NCBI GenBank assembly: GCA_026874595.1
Contig: CM049308.1
Span: 50,268,124 to 50,332,123, forward strand
DNA from: Sipunculus nudus
Lineage: Eukaryota; Annelida; Sipuncula; Golfingiida; Sipunculidae
DNA length: 64,000 bases
Direction of reading: 5' to 3'
In this document: positions 1-9,929 of the stretch, piece after piece
Numbering within the stretch: the first letter of the stretch is position 1
Layout of the letters: each line of letters starts with the position of its first letter
Program-made: the position numbers and the translations under genes
Notes under the pieces: model-generated
Seen by the model: only the letters and a program-made list of their open reading frames with translations
Database searches by the model: none
What the model was told of the DNA's origin: nothing

Positions 1-66
1 ATTCCTAAATCATATTTTTTAATCATATATAACAGCTGAGCGCCGTGACCCATAGGTCCCTTGTTT
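1..66 (+). repeat. 3' tail of a family-1 hairpin-CTTGTT element
   Basis: The stretch ends with CAGCTGAGC (33-41), a GACC..GGTC hairpin and CTTGTTT. The same tail recurs at about 9486, 13472, 37982, 38406 and 48392, so it is the right end of a dispersed element whose body lies left of the window. It sits in the CCT4 intron before the first visible exon. Confidence 0.75.
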
Positions 67-377
67 ATGATTATGGAAGTCCCCAGTCGCAAGCTTCTTT
101 TAATTATGTCACTTGAAATTACTAGAGTGCAAATATTAGAGATTAATCTTTCTCCTCTGTCAATATAAACACATGTCAACATACAGAGGTTGTACCAGCA
201 AGACCAGGTTAACATAATACCACTGTTGCTACATTAATGCTACATAAAGAACATTTGCTCTGTGCATCAGTAGTTTTATGCGAGTGGCTATTATTGCCTG
301 CTTAATATACCAGAGACACCTGCTGTCCCTGTGTAAGGTATTGGGTATAGGAGGTTGACAGATGTTGTTCTTTGTAG

Positions 378-513
378 GGGTACAGTAGAGGATACAGAGC
401 TTGTGGAGGGACTCCTGCTGGACCAGAAGGCTGCTGGTATACAGGGACCGAAGAAAATAGAGAAAGCCAAGATCGGTCTCATCCAGTTCTGTATCTCTCC
501 ACCAAAGACTGAT
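378..513 (+). CDS. CCT4: CCT4 exon a (first visible)
   Basis: It follows a TTTGTAG acceptor and ends GAT before GTATGT. The first base completes a split codon; translation runs [17 protein letters not shown] and later [18 protein letters not shown]. This matches the CCT4 segment where the chain passes from the intermediate into the apical domain. Confidence 0.95.
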
Positions 514-3500
514 GTATGTCATTCTGCTGTTATGCAGATAATTTAAAAGATATTGCTTAAAATTTCAGCATTAATTTACACCAGGATTAGCCAATAGAAT
601 AACTGTATGAATTGCAGAGATATTTATTATTCACTTATTATATGTATTATGATAAAAAAACTGGAGGGCACTTTAATGGTCATTACTGCTTGATACTTAT
701 CCTTTCTATCTATTTCTTAGTGAGGTAATTGTAAGATGGACCAGTGTTATAATTTCATCAGCTCAGTATTCCAGTGTGATGTGTTGCAAAATATTATGGT
801 TAGAGACATGCATTGCTTCACATAATATTATAAATGTATGGAATAAGAAAAGTTTGTCATGCTGTTTGACCATTGTCATATATCATGGTTAATCTGTTGA
901 TCTTTCAAATCCAGTGGAAGCACTTAAACCTAATCTTTGCTGTGGTGGAGATGTTCAAGTTGGGAGATGTTGGTGATAGGTTGTACAGTGTCTTGATATT
1001 AATTTTCCCACTTCAGATGGAGAACCAAGTAATAGTGTCAGATTATGCCCAGATGGACCGTGTACTGCGTGAGGAGAGACAGTATATCCTTAACATTGTT
1101 AAGCAAGTCAAGAAAGCAGGCTGCAACGTACTACTAATACAAAAATCTATTCTCAGGTAGGCATGTGTCACATCATCATTCCATATTAAAGAGTTGTAGT
1201 GGAATTTAGAGTATGAATCTTGTGTTGTATTCATAATAAAGACATAGTGTTATAGTCCAAACTACAGAAGTAATGTGTGATCATTTCATGGTGTAGTACA
1301 CCATGGCTGATAAGCCCTGTTTCATGGGACTTGGTTACCTTGTTGTTGTACAGCATGGCTGATAAGCCATGTTTCTTGGGACTAGGTTACCAGTTAGTAT
1401 CTTATGTATTGATAATCAGTGGCTCTTGGAACAAATGTTTCTAACTTTTTGATAATTATTGGGTCATATGACTCGGGGGGGGGGGGGGGGGGGGAGTACT
1501 TGTAAAACATTGTTTGAAGTCCCATTTTTAAACAACAGAGTCATTTCATGATTGAAAACCGACGGTCATGCTTGTTTTTCTGTTTGCTGGTAATTCTTTA
1601 TATTTTTATAATATACTTTTATATTTGTTACAGAGATGCTGTTAATGATCTTGCCCTTCACTTTCTGGATAAAATGAAAATCATGGCAGTTAAAGACATA
1701 GAAAGGGAAGACATAGAACATATTTGTAAGGTAATGATTTTGTCTGTGAATCGTTTCAGAATAAATACTCAGTTAAGTTTTATTTTTGCAAATATATAAA
1801 GGAAGTTTTCAGAAGAATCACATATCAAATAAGTATAGATATGCCTTCTGTAATTATATGTATTAACGCTTAACTGACCAAATGATGTTGTTAAGAAAAC
1901 AAAACTTTGTTTGCATTATCTGTATAACATCAAGAGAAGCATCACTGAAGAGCAGTCTCCTTATTGCATTAATTAATGCAAGTCCTTGATGATTACAGGC
2001 ATTAGGTTGTAAACCCATTGCAAGCCTGGATCATTTTACTCCTGAAATGTTGGGGACGGCTGACCTGGTGGAGGAGATCCAGACTGGGACCAGCAAGGTT
2101 ATCAAGGTGAGATCAGTCTGCTCCAGTGTATGTTTGGTTAAACAGGATCTTTGAAAGTGTTCATAGCATAGATGTTAGGGAAAAGAAAGATGTGCAGCAG
2201 GACAGGGTTGTTATCAAGGTAAGATCAGTCTGCTCCACTGTATGTTTGGTTAATCAGGATCTTTGAAAGTGTCCATAGCATGGATGTTAGGGAAAAGAAA
2301 GATGTGCGGCAGGACAGGGTTGTTATCAAGGTAAGATCAGTCTGCTCCACTGTATGTTTGGTTAATCAGGATCTTTGAAAGTGTCCATAGCATAGATGTT
2401 AGGGAAAAGAAAGATGTGCTGCAGGACAGGGTTGTTATCAAGGTAAGATCAGTCTGCTCCACTGTATGTTTGGTTAATCAGGATCTTTGAAAGTGTCCAT
2501 AGCATAGATGTTAGGGAAAAGAAAGATGTGCGGCAGGACAGGGTTGTTATCAAGGTAAGATCAGTGTGCTCCACTGTATGTTTAGTTAATCAGGATCTTT
2601 GAAAGTGTCCATAGCATAGATGTTTGGGAAAAGAAAGATGTGCGGCAGGACAGGGTTGTTATCAAGGTAAGATCAGTCTGCTCCACTGTATGTTTGGTTA
2701 ATCAGGATCTTTGAAAGTGTCCATAGCATAGATGTTAGGGAAAAGAAAGATGTGACGCAGGACAGGGTTGTTATCAAGGTAAGATCAGTCTGCTCCACTG
2801 TATGTTTGGTTACTCAGGATCTTTGAAAGTATCCATAGCATGGATGTTAGGGAAAAGAAAGATGAGCAGCAGGACAGGGTTGTTATCAAGGTAAGATCAG
2901 TCTGCTCCATTGTATGTTTGGTTAATCAGGATCTTTGAAAGTGTCCATAGCAAAGATGTTAGGGAAAAGAAAGATGTGCAGCAGGACAGGGTTGTTATCA
3001 AGGTAAGATCAGTCTGCTCCACTGTATGTTTGGTTAATCAGGATCTTTGAAAGTGTCCATAGCATAGATGTAAGGGAAAAGAAAGATGTGCGGCAGGACA
3101 GGGTTGTTATCAAGGTAAGATCAGTCTGTTCCACTGTATGTTTGGTTACTCAGGATCTTTGAAAGTGTTCAAAGCATAGATGTTAGGGAAAAGAAAGATG
3201 TGCGGCAGGACAGGGTTGTTATCAAGGTAAGATCAGTCTGCTCCACTGTATGTTTGGTTAATCAGGATCTTTGAAAGTATTCATAGCATGGATGTTAGGG
3301 AAAAGATGCGGCAGGACAGGGTTGTTATCAAGGTAAGATCAGTCTGCTCCACTGTATGTTTGGTTAATGAGGATCTTTGAAAGTGTCCATAGCATGGATG
3401 TTAGGGAAAAGAAAGATATGCAGCAGGACAGGGTTGTTATCAAGGTAAGATCAGTCTGCTCCACTGTATGTTTGGTTAATGAGGATCTTTGAAAGTGTCC

Positions 3501-6500
3501 ATAGCATGGATGTTAGGGAAAAGAAAGATGTGCAGCAGGACAGGGTTGTTATCAAGGTAAGATCAGTCTGCTCCACTGTATGTTTGGTTAATCAGGATCT
3601 TTGAAAGTGTTCATAGCATAGATGTTAGGGAAAAGAAAGATGTGCAGCAGGACAGGGTTGTTATCAAGGTAAGATCAGTCTGCTCCACTGCATGTTTGGT
3701 TAATCAGGATCTTTGAAAGTGTCCATAGCATGGATGTTTGGGAAAAGAAAGATGTGCGGCAGGACAGGGTTGTTATCAAGGTAAGATCAGTCTGCTCCAC
3801 TGCATGTTTGGTTAATCAGGATCTTTGAAAGTGTTCATAGCATGGATGTTAGGGAAAAGAAAGATGTGCGGCAGGACAGGGTTGTTGCCGAGTATTTAGA
3901 TTTCTAGGATTTAAGAATTTGTGAAAGAGATATTTGATATGTATTAGTGATGAGTTGATGATTAATTATAATAGAAAAACATTCTGATGATTAATCTTGT
4001 CTTAATCAGTTTAAGAATTTTGCATTTAATTAAGGCCTTGTGATTAGGAAATGTGTGCTTTCATATAATTCATTCCATCAAACTTAAAAAAATTCTGTGT
4101 TCACTGATAATCTCATACCTTAGTTCACTATATACACATGTAGACTATAGAAATATTATATATATCAGCCAACATCTCAGTTGAGATTATATACCAGATA
4201 TATATGGTCAGAATTTTCATTCTCCTAAACAACTGATTATTACCAACATTAGTATGTTTTATCAGTTGAAAAAAAAATTAAAACAAACAAAAATCCAATA
4301 ATTGGTATTTTGCACAGATCACCCTTACACACTTACAATTAACATAATTGGTATTTTGCACAGATCACCCTTACACACTGACAATTAAAATTTTAATTTT
4401 GTATCACCTTTTTTATTTACATAAGGTACAACATTTTACATGTAAGATTAATTTGATATGTTAGTTCCTGGTTAATTTGTGAACCTACCTGTGTGAATCT
4501 TTAAATATGTTATTGTTTGTAATATGAGAACCTGAACTATTTTGCTTTAAACTTGACAGGTGACTGGTATTGCCAATCAAGGTCGCACAGTGTCTGTGCT
4601 GGTGCGAGGTTCTAACAAGCTGGTTCTGGAGGAAGCTGACCGCTCTATACATGATGCCCTGTGTGTCATCAGGTGTCTGGTCAAGAAAAGGTAGGAGTCC
4701 AACACCAGTAGGACCATCAGTATATATAAACTACAACAGACCAGAAGTCAAAAGTAATAAAAAGAACTGCAGGTGCTGACACTGAAACTCATTTTCCAGA
4801 AACCAAGCAAGTTTTGGTAGTAGTGTTACAGATACTGTTTGGCATCTCTTAGTTATGACCATTACATTAGTAACAAATCTCATTTCCTCACTCAAACCAG
4901 ATGTGGGACTTGGGATCTGCTAAGTTAGTCTCCCTATATTGGCTTAACTTGAACATTGTACTGTTTGACCTTTCTTGTAAATTATTTATCCACCCAGTTA
5001 TACATGATGTTAGCTGTCCATGTGTGCTGTTACTGCTGATCCAGATGCATTCAAATAGTGATTTTTCAATGGAATGAAAAATTTTTTTTTTGCTTAGGAT
5101 AAAAATGATATTGTCATATTTTCCAAGAGATAATCCCACAAAGCATATAACATGTTTTCTACTGTCAGGGTGCTTGTCACTTGGGGATGGGATGATAAAG
5201 TTTCTGTGAATGAGAATGGGTTCCATGGTCCTACCATTAATGTGTACCCGACTGATTTACAGGGCTTTGATAGCAGGAGGTGGGGCTCCAGAGATCCAGC
5301 TCTCACTAGCACTAACTGAATATGCCAACACACTGACCGGTATGGAACAGTACTGCTTCCGTGCCTTTGCTGAAGCTATGGAGATCATCCCTTTCACGCT
5401 CGCTGAAAATGCTGGTCTGAACCCCATTGCCACGGTGACAGAGCTGAGGAACAGACACGCACAAGGAGAGACCACTGCTGGTATCAATGTCAGAAAGGTA
5501 AATGGCTTATACACTCAGGTCCAAAAACAGTCTTAACTGTAATGTAATTTGGATGCAAAATATTGAGTTGTGAGAGAATGTGTATCATTCAGGTTCAATT
5601 GTTTTGGCACATGTGTGGCCAGAGGATGATCTGGGCTTGCAAACTTAGTTTACACATTATCTGTCTGCTACTTGACCCATCTGTGGCTGTATATGTATGA
5701 TACTTACCTAGAAGGCCATTACCACCTCTGTGGTAAATGTTAGGTACATTCTTCTCAAGCTTACATAGTCAACTCCACCTCATAGTCTCTCCAACCCTCT
5801 GTCCGTAGATTTTAGTTCATGGTGCAGTAGGTTCAGAGTTCATTGAGAGGGATTGATTTGTTGGCTTATCTAAATCTCCTGGCTTCTTTTCAGTGTGCCA
5901 TCACAAACATCTTAGAAGAGAATGTGGTTCAACCTTTGTTGGTTTCCACTAGTGCTGTCCACCTGTCTGCTGAAACTGTCAGGAGTATACTGAAGATTGA
6001 TGACATTGTAAGTATACAAACAAAACTTACTGAAATCGTTCTGCATTATATATTCAGAATAAATGCACATAAATGACTGCTTAATAATATAAATAAAAAG
6101 TATATAAGTAAATAAAAAAGTATTGTTTACATAATCATTTCTCATTTGAGTTGCTATCTTTGTATTCATCATTTGTACTTTGCTATAATTCCTGGTAGGA
6201 TAAACATGTTTGCTATAATTCCTGGTAGGATAAACATGTTTGTTTGTTGTCATTTTTGAAGTGAAAAACTGCATTTTGTAGCACTTATTCCAGAGAAGAC
6301 CCATATCTTTAAGTAGTAATATATCTTTTTAGACCATTTTTTGATAATAGGACCATACCTTATTTTGAAACAATTTCTTTAGGAGGCCAGTAACTTTTCC
6401 AGCTATAGTTCTATCATCATACTAGGACAAGGCCTCCTTATGTCACTATTTTCATGTTAACATTATACGTTTAGAAAATAAAAGCAGCATTGGCTTAGAA

Positions 6501-6581
6501 GAATGTGTGCATGCCAGTGATTCTTCTGTGGATCATACAATTTGTGTATTTGTGTTTCAGGTGAACTGTATGAGGTCCTGA
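378..6581 (+). CDS. CCT4: CCT4, T-complex protein 1 subunit delta (3' part of gene, eight exons)
   Basis: Chaperonin TRiC/CCT delta subunit, a cytosolic ATP-driven folding machine for actin, tubulin and other substrates. The eight exons (378-513, 1017-1156, 1634-1730, 1999-2106, 4560-4690, 5263-5497, 5894-6007, 6561-6581) join in frame to about 326 residues, roughly the C-terminal 60% of the usual ~540. Visible landmarks are the intermediate and apical stretch with [14 protein letters not shown] and [11 protein letters not shown], then the equatorial return with [18 protein letters not shown] and AGINVRK. The N-terminal ATP-binding half lies left of the window. All junctions are GT-AG and keep the frame with no internal stop, so the gene looks functional. 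The identification rests on recognising conserved CCT4 segments; the exact ends were read from splice sites. Confidence 0.97.
1017..1156 (+). CDS. CCT4: CCT4 exon b
   Basis: The acceptor is CACTTCAG. Translation starts [19 protein letters not shown] and continues to [10 protein letters not shown], then two bases of a split Arg codon before GTAGGC. This is apical-domain sequence. An open frame runs upstream into the intron, but the acceptor and the alignment set the start at 1017. Confidence 0.96.
1634..1730 (+). CDS. CCT4: CCT4 exon c
   Basis: The acceptor is TTACAG. The first base completes the split Arg codon, then [17 protein letters not shown] and [13 protein letters not shown]. It ends at a codon boundary before GTAATG. 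Confidence 0.96.
1999..2106 (+). CDS. CCT4: CCT4 exon d
   Basis: The acceptor is GATTACAG. Translation is [13 protein letters not shown], then [14 protein letters not shown] and TSKVIK, exactly 36 codons. The donor is AAG|GTGAGA. The last bases of this exon and its donor are the seed of the 112-bp minisatellite that follows directly. Reading past the donor in frame meets TGA at 2152-2154. Confidence 0.95.
2098..3886 (+). repeat. 112-bp minisatellite carrying repeated 5' splice sites
   Basis: About 16 near-identical tandem units with a 112-bp period fill the start of this CCT4 intron. The first unit begins in the coding end of exon d (GTTATCAAG) and its real donor GTGAGA. Every later unit contains GTTATCAAG followed by GTAAGATC, for example GT at 2219, 2331 and 2443. 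Units differ by scattered substitutions; the one near 3300 lacks about 7 bp. The array stops where GTTATCAAG would be expected, replaced by GTTGCCGAG near 3886. The unit length is not a multiple of three and the units contain stops, so they do not code. Confidence 0.97.
3887..4559 (+). other. CCT4 intron remainder with a 46-bp direct duplication
   Basis: AT-rich intron without coding sequence. A two-copy direct repeat (period 46, about 4298-4389) contains TTGGTATTTTGCACAGATCA in each copy with one mismatch. Nothing else is recognised. Confidence 0.7.
4560..4690 (+). CDS. CCT4: CCT4 exon e
   Basis: The acceptor is CTTGACAG. Translation is [19 protein letters not shown], then [17 protein letters not shown] and two bases of a split Arg codon before GTAGGA. 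The [11 protein letters not shown] stretch is highly conserved among group II chaperonins. Confidence 0.96.
5263..5497 (+). CDS. CCT4: CCT4 exon f
   Basis: The acceptor is GATTTACAG. The first base completes Arg, then [20 protein letters not shown] and onward through [20 protein letters not shown] to AGINVRK. It covers the nucleotide-contacting GGGAPE loop of the equatorial domain. It ends AAG before GTAAAT. Confidence 0.97.
5894..6007 (+). CDS. CCT4: CCT4 exon g
   Basis: The acceptor is CTTTTCAG. Translation is [20 protein letters not shown], then [13 protein letters not shown], 38 codons, followed by GTAAGT. This is the C-terminal equatorial helix region. Confidence 0.95.
6181..6240 (+). 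repeat. 30-bp perfect tandem duplication in a CCT4 intron
   Basis: Two identical 30-bp copies stand side by side (6181-6210 and 6211-6240), each beginning TGCTATAATTCCTGG. It lies in the last CCT4 intron and is a recent slippage product by appearance. Confidence 0.95.
6561..6581 (+). CDS. CCT4: CCT4 exon h (terminal coding exon, 7 codons including stop)
   Basis: After GTGTTTCAG the reading frame gives VNCMRS and TGA (6579-6581). With exon g this makes the tail DDIVNCMRS, where vertebrate CCT4 ends DDVVNTR. The match in position and phase supports this tiny coding exon. Confidence 0.85.
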   Translation: MNCMRS

Positions 6582-6705
6582 GTAAATCAAGCAGGTTCTT
6601 GTGTACACTGTTGCTGTATTGGACCTAGGTTACGTGAAACAAGGCAAAGAATGGTCATCATACATGAGGCAACTTGTGGAAACTCTGCCCTGTTGAATCA
6701 AGCCT

Positions 6706-6711
6706 AATAAA
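6706..6711 (+). terminator. CCT4: Poly(A) signal AATAAA, CCT4 proximal
   Basis: Canonical AATAAA about 125 bp after the CCT4 stop. Further AATAAA hexamers stand at 6926-6931 and 7182-7187, so the 3' UTR may have alternative ends. Which one is used cannot be seen. Confidence 0.6.
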
Positions 6712-7181
6712 TTAGTTGGAGATCTTCCAGCTGCTTAAATCAGTCTTGGGATCTGTACATGTTGGAAAGGCTTTGAATTTAAGTTTGGCTTGAAACTATC
6801 TCACACATTTAATAACCATGTGTACCAGTAAATAGCTGGAGTATTACATGTATACACCTTTTGTTCAAAGGTAAAATTATTGGACTGAATTCCTTTTTAC
6901 CAATTTTTTTTTTTTTTTTCACTCAAATAAATTTGTAAAATACATGACATGCACACAGGAAAAAGTGTACTTGTTGGGTAACCCTTCCAACACATATTAC
7001 TGTATTACTGTATTAACCCTTCCAATACATATTAAGTGAATTAACTATTGACCATTTTGCCTTCCAGTAGACAGTGATACAGAGTGTTTTGTGATGTTTT
7101 TGTTTCCTGAATGTTACATGTGCTAACACACTATCAGGTGTGGACATAATTTAAAAAAAAATATTTGTATCACGAGCTCAG

Positions 7182-7187
7182 AATAAA
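7182..7187 (+). terminator. CCT4: Poly(A) signal AATAAA, CCT4 distal
   Basis: Last AATAAA before the first repeat element begins at 7316. It is a plausible distal 3' end for CCT4. Confidence 0.45.
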
Positions 7188-7315
7188 ACCACCAGTAGAT
7201 GGATTCAGTGTTTCTTGTTGCAGTGAATAGTTATAGATCAACGGTTGCCAAAGTGAGACAAGTTTTTAACATTTTTTAAAGGAATTTCTTTACTTGCATT
7301 TTCATTTTAGTTTTT

Positions 7316-9486
7316 AGCTCAGCTGACTATAAGTCATCTGAGCTATAGTCGTGGTCCATTGTCCGCTGTCTGTCTGTCCATCCGTCCCTCTGTCGTCCGT
7401 CCAAGGATGTGGCACATTTTGAAACCGTAAGACCTAGGAATCCAAAATTCGGCATAATGTTAGATGTCCCCAAGATCTCCTGCCAAACCTAAAACTGGGT
7501 CTTTGCAACTTTGTTCCTTTGAGAAATTCAGGAACACCTCAATTTTTTATTAAAAACCTATTTTAACACTTCAGGACTGCCTAATATCAAAACCACTTAT
7601 CTGTTTTTCCTCATATTTACCATATATATTCCTCTATATAGTTCCTATGTACATGCCAGAAATTATGTCTGTATTATATAATTTAAAAAAGTTATGGGCC
7701 CAAACATAATGCATTTTGTAAAAAATTGGGAAAGATATTTGATCACTTAACACAAAACATATTAAAGCTATGGACTTTTTTTACAGTAATATAACTTTAA
7801 TTAATCAAAATTAAATTGTATGACCAAAATTAGATCAAAATCTTTTAAATTTTTTAAAATAATAACAAAAATGAAAAATTTGTACCTTTAATTTTGCCCA
7901 ACTTTGACTGTGGCACGTTTTTTTCCTGTAAGTACTGTGGATTTAATTTTCACAGCACGTTTTTGTCAGCATTTTGTCTGTTAACACCAAAAATTTTAAA
8001 CCAGTTGATCAAAAACTGTAGATTTTATTCAAGTTTTCAAGCACCATGTAACATATTGTTTACATCAAGCCAGTGTTATGCAGTTTGCAAGAGCTCAGCT
8101 CCCCAGTTTCAACTCTCAGTTCCTAAAATTTGGCATACAATTAGATGTCTCCAAAATCCCCTACCATGCCAAGAATTTGGTCACTAGGACTTAATACCTT
8201 CGAGATAATAATGAAAAACTTCGTTTTTCCATTACAAACCCATTGTTACACTTCAAGACTGCCTAATATCAAAACTACTGATCTGACTTTAATCATATAT
8301 AATATACACCTTTTTCTATACATTTTCTATGCACATGCCAGAAATGATGTCAGTATTGTGTAATTGTTTTAAGTTATAGGCCCAAACATAATGCACCTTG
8401 TAAAAAATCAAGAAATATATTTACTCCCTTAACAAGGGGATTGCTGAAGCTAGAGATTTTTTGTCAGGGATGTAACATTATTTAATCAAGATTCAATTGA
8501 ATACCCAAAATTAGTTCAGAATTTTTCAAATTTTATAAGTTATTAGTATAAATATAAAATTAGTACCTTAAATTTTGCCCAACTTTGACCATAGCACGTT
8601 TGTTTCCTGTGAGCACTGTTGATATAATTTTCATATCTTGCACACATAAGGATTTCAGCTTTTTAGTTTAGAAAGCTGAAAGAAATTGGCCAAAAATTGT
8701 AGCTTTTATTAATGTTTTTATGAGACCATGTCAGACCTTGACTCTCTCCAGCCCCTCTTGAGTCACCTGTATGTTGACCTTGTTGAACTTTCAGCAAATC
8801 ATGCATGCTTGAGGTGAGACATACACTGGGGCAGCCTGGCAGTTTATGGCCAGCCACAGTTGATCCAGGTGTCCAACCCAACTCATCTAGTAGTTTTAAC
8901 CAACAGCATAACAATAAACAATAAATTAATAAATTTTTATTGGTTTTTAATAACAAATTAAAGAAAAATAGAAAAAGAATTTGTTAGTTTATAATAACAG
9001 GAAATTAACTTACAGTTACTGATGATATAGGAATCTTGTATCGATGGATAGAATGTCATGTATTCCAAATAACACCATGCAGTCACCTATGTTATTTTTC
9101 AGTTTAATTTTAATGATAAAAAGGTAAATCATATTATTCATTACTAATCATTAAGGATCATATGATTTTTAATAAAAATTATATTTGGGACAATATTTGT
9201 AATTTTTTTTAATAAATAGTTAAACTCTTATATGTTCTGCTTATAAGTTATATGGCCAAGTCAAAATCTGTGTGACAGTAGTACTCCATTTGTTAATAAA
9301 ATAAATGAAATCAATCCTCTTCCCTGTCTCCAAAGGTACTATCAAAATCATACATAAGCTAAACAACAACAACTCATAATACAGCTTATATTTATTACCC
9401 CACAAAACTAGCATGTGCCTCATTTCTAAATCATATTTGTTTATCTTATATAACAGCTTAGCGCCTTGACCCATAGGTCCCTTGTT
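7316..9486 (+). mobile_element. Family-1 hairpin-CTTGTT element, nearly full length
   Basis: The head AGCTCAGCTGACT (7316 on) is one arm of a hairpin whose other arm is AGTCATCTGAGCT, after a T-run. The tail is CAGCTTAGC, then GACCCATAGGTC and CTTGTT, ending near 9486. The head CTCAGCTGA is inverted relative to the tail CAGCTGAG found in better copies. The 2.2-kb body has no coding capacity and contains several internally similar blocks. Head and body recur at 9930, 13881 and 43855. Confidence 0.75.
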
Positions 9487-9929
9487 TTGTGTATTGCATA
9501 AGGGGATGCAAATCTGATATTTTCCAAATGTTTAAATCAAGATCAAATTTTGATGATTAATAACAAGATACTTAAATCTTAGGCATGGACCTTTTTTTGG
9601 GAGGAAAGGAATTTTTACCTTTTTATTAACCCAAAATTAGGTCACAGTGACTTCTTTCTTTTGAGAAATTAAAAAACCTCCATGTTTCATAAAAAAAAAC
9701 TTGTTACACTTCAAGACTGCCCACTGAGAAACTGCTGGTGTTGTTTCATTTAAATTTAGTAAATATGGTCCTATGCACTTGCCAGAAGTTAGGTCAATAC
9801 TGGTTTAGATGGTACAGAAGTTATGGACCCAAACATAATATACCTTGTCAGTTGTCATCACATCAGGAAACATATTTACCTTCATTACGTGTTAATGGTT
9901 GAAGCTTGAGTCTTTTTTTTTTTTTTTTA
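9487..9929 (+). repeat. Body fragment of a family-1 element
   Basis: The sequence resembles the middle of the element at 7316-9486 (for example GACTGCC and CATGGACC blocks) but has no head or tail of its own. It ends in a T-run against the next head. Confidence 0.5.

Noticed and set aside
2098-3886. CRISPR-like regular repeats
   Set aside because: The units are contiguous and 112 bp long without unique spacers, in a eukaryotic intron. It is a minisatellite.
5094-5514. Antisense frames across CCT4 exon f
   Set aside because: Shadows of the real exon on the other strand; the + strand frame is conserved and spliced in phase.
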